Of a DNA stretch of 8,149 nucleotides, positions 5,343 through 8,149 are shown one piece after another. The position numbers and the translations under genes were made by a program. Source of the DNA: Betaproteobacteria bacterium (lineage in GTDB: Bacteria; Pseudomonadota; Gammaproteobacteria; Burkholderiales; Burkholderiaceae_A); the NCBI GenBank assembly GCA_028139685.1, contig JAOINQ010000031.1:1-8149 (forward strand). Direction: 5' to 3'. Every line of letters begins with the position of its first letter. Positions within the stretch are counted from its first letter, which is position 1. Under the pieces are notes generated by a model that worked only from the letters and a program-made list of their open reading frames with translations, was not told the DNA's origin and did no database searches.

Positions 5343-6243
5343 TTGCGCAGTAGTTACAAGAATCAAAGTAATTTCAGACACGTTTTTTTTATGGTCATAG
5401 CCATGATTGCGTTTGCAATTGAGGACGCAGTTATTAAGCAGCTGGCTATTAAACTTCCCATCTCACAGGTTCTTATTTCTGTTGGTTTTTCGAGTTTGTT
5501 GGTTTTGTACGGATTAAGCGTTGTAAAAAAGGAGCTCATTGCACACAGACGATTCATCGAAGTAAAGTTCTTGTTAAGAATGTTATGCGAACTGATCTCC
5601 TCAGTTTTTTTTGTCATTACAATGGTTTATGTCTCACTTACTGTTTCATCCGCTTTGCTACAAATTGTACCGATTATGATGACGATAGGAGGGTTTTTAT
5701 TATTCAAAGAACCAGTAAGTTTAAAGCAATGGTTTTTGATCTTACTTGGATTATTCGGTTCTTTACTTGTAATTCAACCAGGTACAGACGTATTCAGTCC
5801 ACTTTCGTTATTTGCTCTTGCTGGAGCATTTTTTTTAACATTAAGAGATTTGTTGACATTTTCAATGTCGGATAATTATCCTCCAGTCGCTATTGCGTTT
5901 TGGGGATTTGTATCTTTGGCATTAGGAGGCGTCGTTAGCATACCTTTTTTCGGACCTTTTTGTGAATTTTCATCAGTTGACGTTTTATTAGTGGGGGCTT
6001 CCAGTTTTTTTTGGCCCCGTAGCATATTTGGCCTTGATTTATGCGACTAGAGGAGGAGAAATTGGAGTAGTTGCTCCTTTTCGTTACTCTAGGTTGCCGA
6101 TTGCTGTCCTGATTGGGATCCTAGTCTTTGACGAAAGCCCCAATAATTTTACACTTTGGGGATGCGGATTAATCGTGGTTTCCGGCTTTCTTATTTTGGC
6201 AATGTCAAATAAACGAAAAAGTAAGTTAACTCGCAGCGCTTGA
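5343..6243 (+). pseudogene. EamA/DMT-family transporter, frame broken at a T8 tract
   Basis: Drug/metabolite transporter (EamA) proteins carry ten TM helices in two repeats in the inner membrane and export varied metabolites. The start chosen is TTG 5343, with GGGGGAG 5 nt upstream; a TTG at 5319 lacks this. Repeat one (about residues 10-140) ends with SSALLQIVPIMMTIGGFLLFK and a GSLLVIQPG helix. Repeat two is interrupted near codon 222. The first frame reads GASSFF, then a short alien tail ending at 6050. The +1 frame continues GPVAYLALIYATRGGEIG and VVAPFRYSRLPIAVLIG to TAA-like end 6243. Removing one T from the T8 at 6005-6012 restores a single frame of 299 residues, the normal family length. 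Both halves look well conserved, so the break is recent, a sequencing error, or bypassed by slippage. The substrate is unknown. Confidence 0.8.
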
Positions 6244-6419
6244 TTAAAAAGAGATTTTTTGGTTAAACAGTTAAATGCACTGATGTGAAATTAGTCTGGT
6301 AGTTTGACGGGAGTCCTATTTTTTTCTGAAAAATAAATAAATGTTTTACAATTTTGCCCATGTGTCTATATTATTGTAGTAAGAAAGAAGTTTCTTCTAA
6401 AACTACTGATAGTACCGGC

Positions 6420-6911
6420 ATGAAAGCCCTTTTATTAACATTATCCATTACAGTCTTTTCAACAGAAAGTTATGCAAAAAACGTTTACAGCTGCGAGGGA
6501 CAAGCCACAATGTGTGTTCGAAAAACGGAGGGTCTTTGGAGAGCTGATGTTTGTGATTCAGGTAATTATATATTCGTATTCAATTCTGACTATTCAGAAC
6601 TACAATATGACAAGCTAATTAGCAGGAGAAATGGAGTAGAAAAAAAAGTAACCGAGTTCTTAAAATGCAAAACCGTTGCTAATGTGAGCGAAAAAAGAAA
6701 CCAACAGCTTTTAGGATCTAGTAATGGCAGGTTAACGTGTATTGATTTTGATGGCAGTCAGTTAGGAATACCCGAGGTGATAGAAGAAGTAATACATATA
6801 TCAAGCGATAAAGGAAGATTTGCCATATACCCGATGCATAGCCACTCTTTTTTGATGAATGGCCCCTCTGCGGATACGGCGACATTTGGGAAATGTACCA
6901 AATTAAAATGA
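6420..6911 (+). CDS. Small exported cysteine-rich protein of unknown function (163 aa)
   Basis: The ATG at 6420 is preferred over an upstream in-frame TTG at 6354, because it directly starts a signal peptide, MKALLLTLSITVFSTESYA|KNVYSC, with cleavage after an SYA site. The mature protein of about 144 residues has six cysteines: one five residues after cleavage, others in the ATMC, DVCD, LKCK and LTC contexts, and one near the end (GKCTK). This suggests three disulphides and a periplasmic or extracellular location. No enzyme motif is evident, although an HSH pair occurs late in the protein. The ribosome binding site is weak. It lies between the transporter and the mmsA fragment on the same strand, without an obvious functional link to either. 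Confidence 0.7.
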   Translation: MKALLLTLSITVFSTESYAKNVYSCEGQATMCVRKTEGLWRADVCDSGNYIFVFNSDYSELQYDKLISRRNGVEKKVTEFLKCKTVANVSEKRNQQLLGSSNGRLTCIDFDGSQLGIPEVIEEVIHISSDKGRFAIYPMHSHSFLMNGPSADTATFGKCTKLK

Positions 6912-6992
6912 CAAAAGAGAAATTTTACGGAAAGCGAGAATTTCTGGTGATAATATTTTTTCACAGCCTTTTGACAGAAATTTGTAAAGAAT

Positions 6993-6997
6993 AAGGA
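6993..6997 (+). promoter_or_regulatory. Ribosome binding site of the mmsA 5' fragment
   Basis: AAGGA lies 8 nt before the ATG at 7006 and fixes this start. A TTGACA hexamer at 6971-6976 is a perfect -35 but has no good -10 at 16-18 nt, so no promoter is called. Confidence 0.6.
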
Positions 6998-7005
6998 TCT
7001 AAAAT

Positions 7006-7623
7006 ATGATTGAAGAAAAGACAGTAATTCGAGCGTCAGAAGAGCAATCAACATCAAGGTTAGTCCTGGGCCATTTGGTTAATGGGGAAGTTATAAATTT
7101 TAATGAATCAACGTTAGATGTTTTTAACCCTGCACATGGCACTGTAATTAAGCATTTAGCAGTGGGTGGAAAATCTGCTGTTGAAGCAGCTATATCTGCC
7201 GCTGAAAAAGCGCTGCCGGATTGGAAAAGAACTCCAGCTATCAAACGAGCACGAATAATGTTCAAATTTAAAGAGCTGCTCGAACAGAACTCTAAAAGAA
7301 TTTGTGAGCTTATAGGTCAGGAGCACGGGAAAATAGTTCATGATGCAAAGGGGGAGTTGCAACGAGGTATTGAAAATGTTGAATTTGCATGTGCTGCGCC
7401 TGAACTTCTAAAGGGAGAACATAATAAAGAAATAGGCTCTTCGATTGATTGTTGGAGTGAATTTCCTCCAGTTGGGATTGTCGTTGGGATAACACCATTT
7501 AATTTTCCAGCTATGATCCCGTTGTGGATGTACCCACTAGCTATTGTTTGCGGTAATTGTTTCGTTCTGAAACCTCAAAAAAACGTTAGTTTGACAGATA
7601 TAACTAGGATACTTCGCAATTAA
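7006..7623 (+). pseudogene. mmsA: Methylmalonate-semialdehyde dehydrogenase, N-terminal fragment only (205 codons)
   Basis: MmsA converts methylmalonate semialdehyde with NAD+ and CoA to propionyl-CoA and CO2 in valine (and, for IolA, inositol) breakdown. Full enzymes have about 500 residues. Here only the N-terminal NAD-binding part is present. It includes VFNPAHGTVI, the EHGK and GEVQRGIE-like (KGELQRGIENVEFACAAPELLKGE) region, GITPFNFPAMIPLWMYPLAIVCGN and FVLKP at residues 186-190. N166 in TPFN is the oxyanion-hole asparagine. Homology fades just after FVLKP, and a stop follows at 7621-7623. The catalytic cysteine, glutamate and C-terminal domain are missing, so it cannot be active. The start and ribosome binding site are intact. 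A convergent C-terminal piece of the same family ends only 8 nt away. Confidence 0.85.
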
Positions 7624-7631
7624 TATAATGA

Positions 7632-8149
7632 CTAATTGTTAGATGGCATAGAAAACTGCTTTTCTTCTGATGAATTTTTACCAGGCCATTTTTGGGTAAT
7701 AGTTTTTCTCCTTGTGTAAAACCTCACCCCATCGGGGCCATAAATATTAAGATCTCCAAATAGTGAGTCCTTCCATCCCCCGAAGCTTTGGGTAGCTGCA
7801 GGCACAGGTAATGGAACGTTAATTCCTATCATTCCTGCCCAGACCTCTTCTGAAAAAATTCTTGCTGTATTCCCATCGCCTGTGAAAATACAACAACCGT
7901 TTCCGTAAACATTTTTATTAATTAACTGGATAGCCTCAGATAATGTCTCAACTCGGACTATCTGCAAAACAGGCCCAAAAATTTCTTCTTTATACGAATC
8001 CATCCAAATTTGAGTCTTGTCAATCACGGTAGGTCCTAAGAAAAACCCCTCATGGAGATCATCAGAGGGTTTAAAAAGCCTTCCGTCGACAACAATTACA
8101 GCACCATCATCCTCAGCACTAGTTATCAATGCCTCAATTTTCTCTTTGT
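7632..8149 (-). CDS. mmsA: Methylmalonate-semialdehyde dehydrogenase, C-terminal part (5' end outside the window)
   Basis: The minus-strand frame is open to the window edge. The residues at the edge, KEKIEALI...GAVIVVDGR, already match the interior of MmsA, so the TTG at 8129 is not the true start. Visible features are the GFFLGPTVID and MDSYKEEIFGPVLQIVRV segments, the EIFGPVL motif of aldehyde dehydrogenases, NVYGNGCCIFT and the MIGINVPLPVPAATQSFGGW substrate-side loop. GDLNIYGPDGVRFYT and the natural end KTITQKW...QFSMPSNN follow. About 172 residues are seen, corresponding to roughly the last third of the enzyme. The catalytic cysteine would lie upstream, outside the window. It may be a full gene or, with the plus-strand N-terminal fragment, one half of an inverted gene. 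Confidence 0.88.
   Translation of the reverse strand, partial: KEKIEALITSAEDDGAVIVVDGRLFKPSDDLHEGFFLGPTVIDKTQIWMDSYKEEIFGPVLQIVRVETLSEAIQLINKNVYGNGCCIFTGDGNTARIFSEEVWAGMIGINVPLPVPAATQSFGGWKDSLFGDLNIYGPDGVRFYTRRKTITQKWPGKNSSEEKQFSMPSNN

Noticed and set aside
5276..5353. 25-codon frame overlapping the eamA start (possible leader peptide)
   Set aside because: There is no run of regulatory codons and no attenuator-like hairpin with a T run. The ribosome binding site is weak, so a chance frame is as likely.
6028..6243. Separate 71-aa membrane protein starting at TTG 6028
   Set aside because: The sequence matches the last helices of an EamA repeat, and the +1 frame upstream of it is also homologous. 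It is therefore the displaced 3' part of the transporter gene, not an independent gene.
6758..7057. Minus-strand frame of 99 codons
   Set aside because: It is antisense to the exported protein and the mmsA start, with no family features.
1..8149. CRISPR array or insertion sequence
   Set aside because: No regularly spaced repeats with unique spacers, no transposase-like frame and no terminal inverted repeats with target duplications were seen.

Overview
The window is AT-rich, gene-dense bacterial DNA. A typical bacterial tRNA-Asn(GTT) gene with encoded CCA, a DUF2970 protein (a family found in beta- and gammaproteobacteria), a type I secretion-style DUF4214 protease and lipoprotein and Sec signals all point to a Gram-negative organism. 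A low-GC gammaproteobacterium, perhaps aquatic, is the best guess; this is inference and no marker gene settles it.

Left part (1-2416). A 5'-truncated HIT-family nucleotide hydrolase is followed 8 nt later by a very small MotA-like membrane protein that lacks the usual cytoplasmic loop. A hexanucleotide repeat tract then precedes a 464-residue metalloprotease with an HExxHxxGF zinc motif and a C-terminal DUF4214 region. This is the layout of a type I secretion substrate without an N-terminal signal peptide. Shortly after it lies the 3' end of a tRNA-Ser with no tRNA body, which looks like an integration (att) scar.

Middle part (2417-4823). This stretch holds mostly tiny, poorly characterised genes. 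On the minus strand, three closely packed genes encode a two-TM protein, a Sec-exported 156-aa protein and a two-TM 46-aa protein. Divergent from them, across a perfect 8+2+8 palindrome, runs a plus-strand series of small ORFs ending in a DUF2970 membrane protein. A minus-strand lipoprotein and tRNA-Asn follow.

Right part (4823-8149). About 500 bp without a convincing gene precede an EamA/DMT-family transporter. Its frame is broken at a T8 tract, and it carries three more T8 tracts. Next come a small cysteine-rich secreted protein and then two convergent pieces of methylmalonate-semialdehyde dehydrogenase. The plus-strand piece holds only the N-terminal ~200 residues. The minus-strand piece holds the C-terminal part and runs off the window. 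The pieces end 8 nt apart, marking a duplication or inversion breakpoint.

No complete new defence or mobile system is visible. The most notable items are the split mmsA, the frameshifted T8-rich transporter, the tRNA-Ser fragment, the loop-less MotA homologue and the compact small-protein operon.
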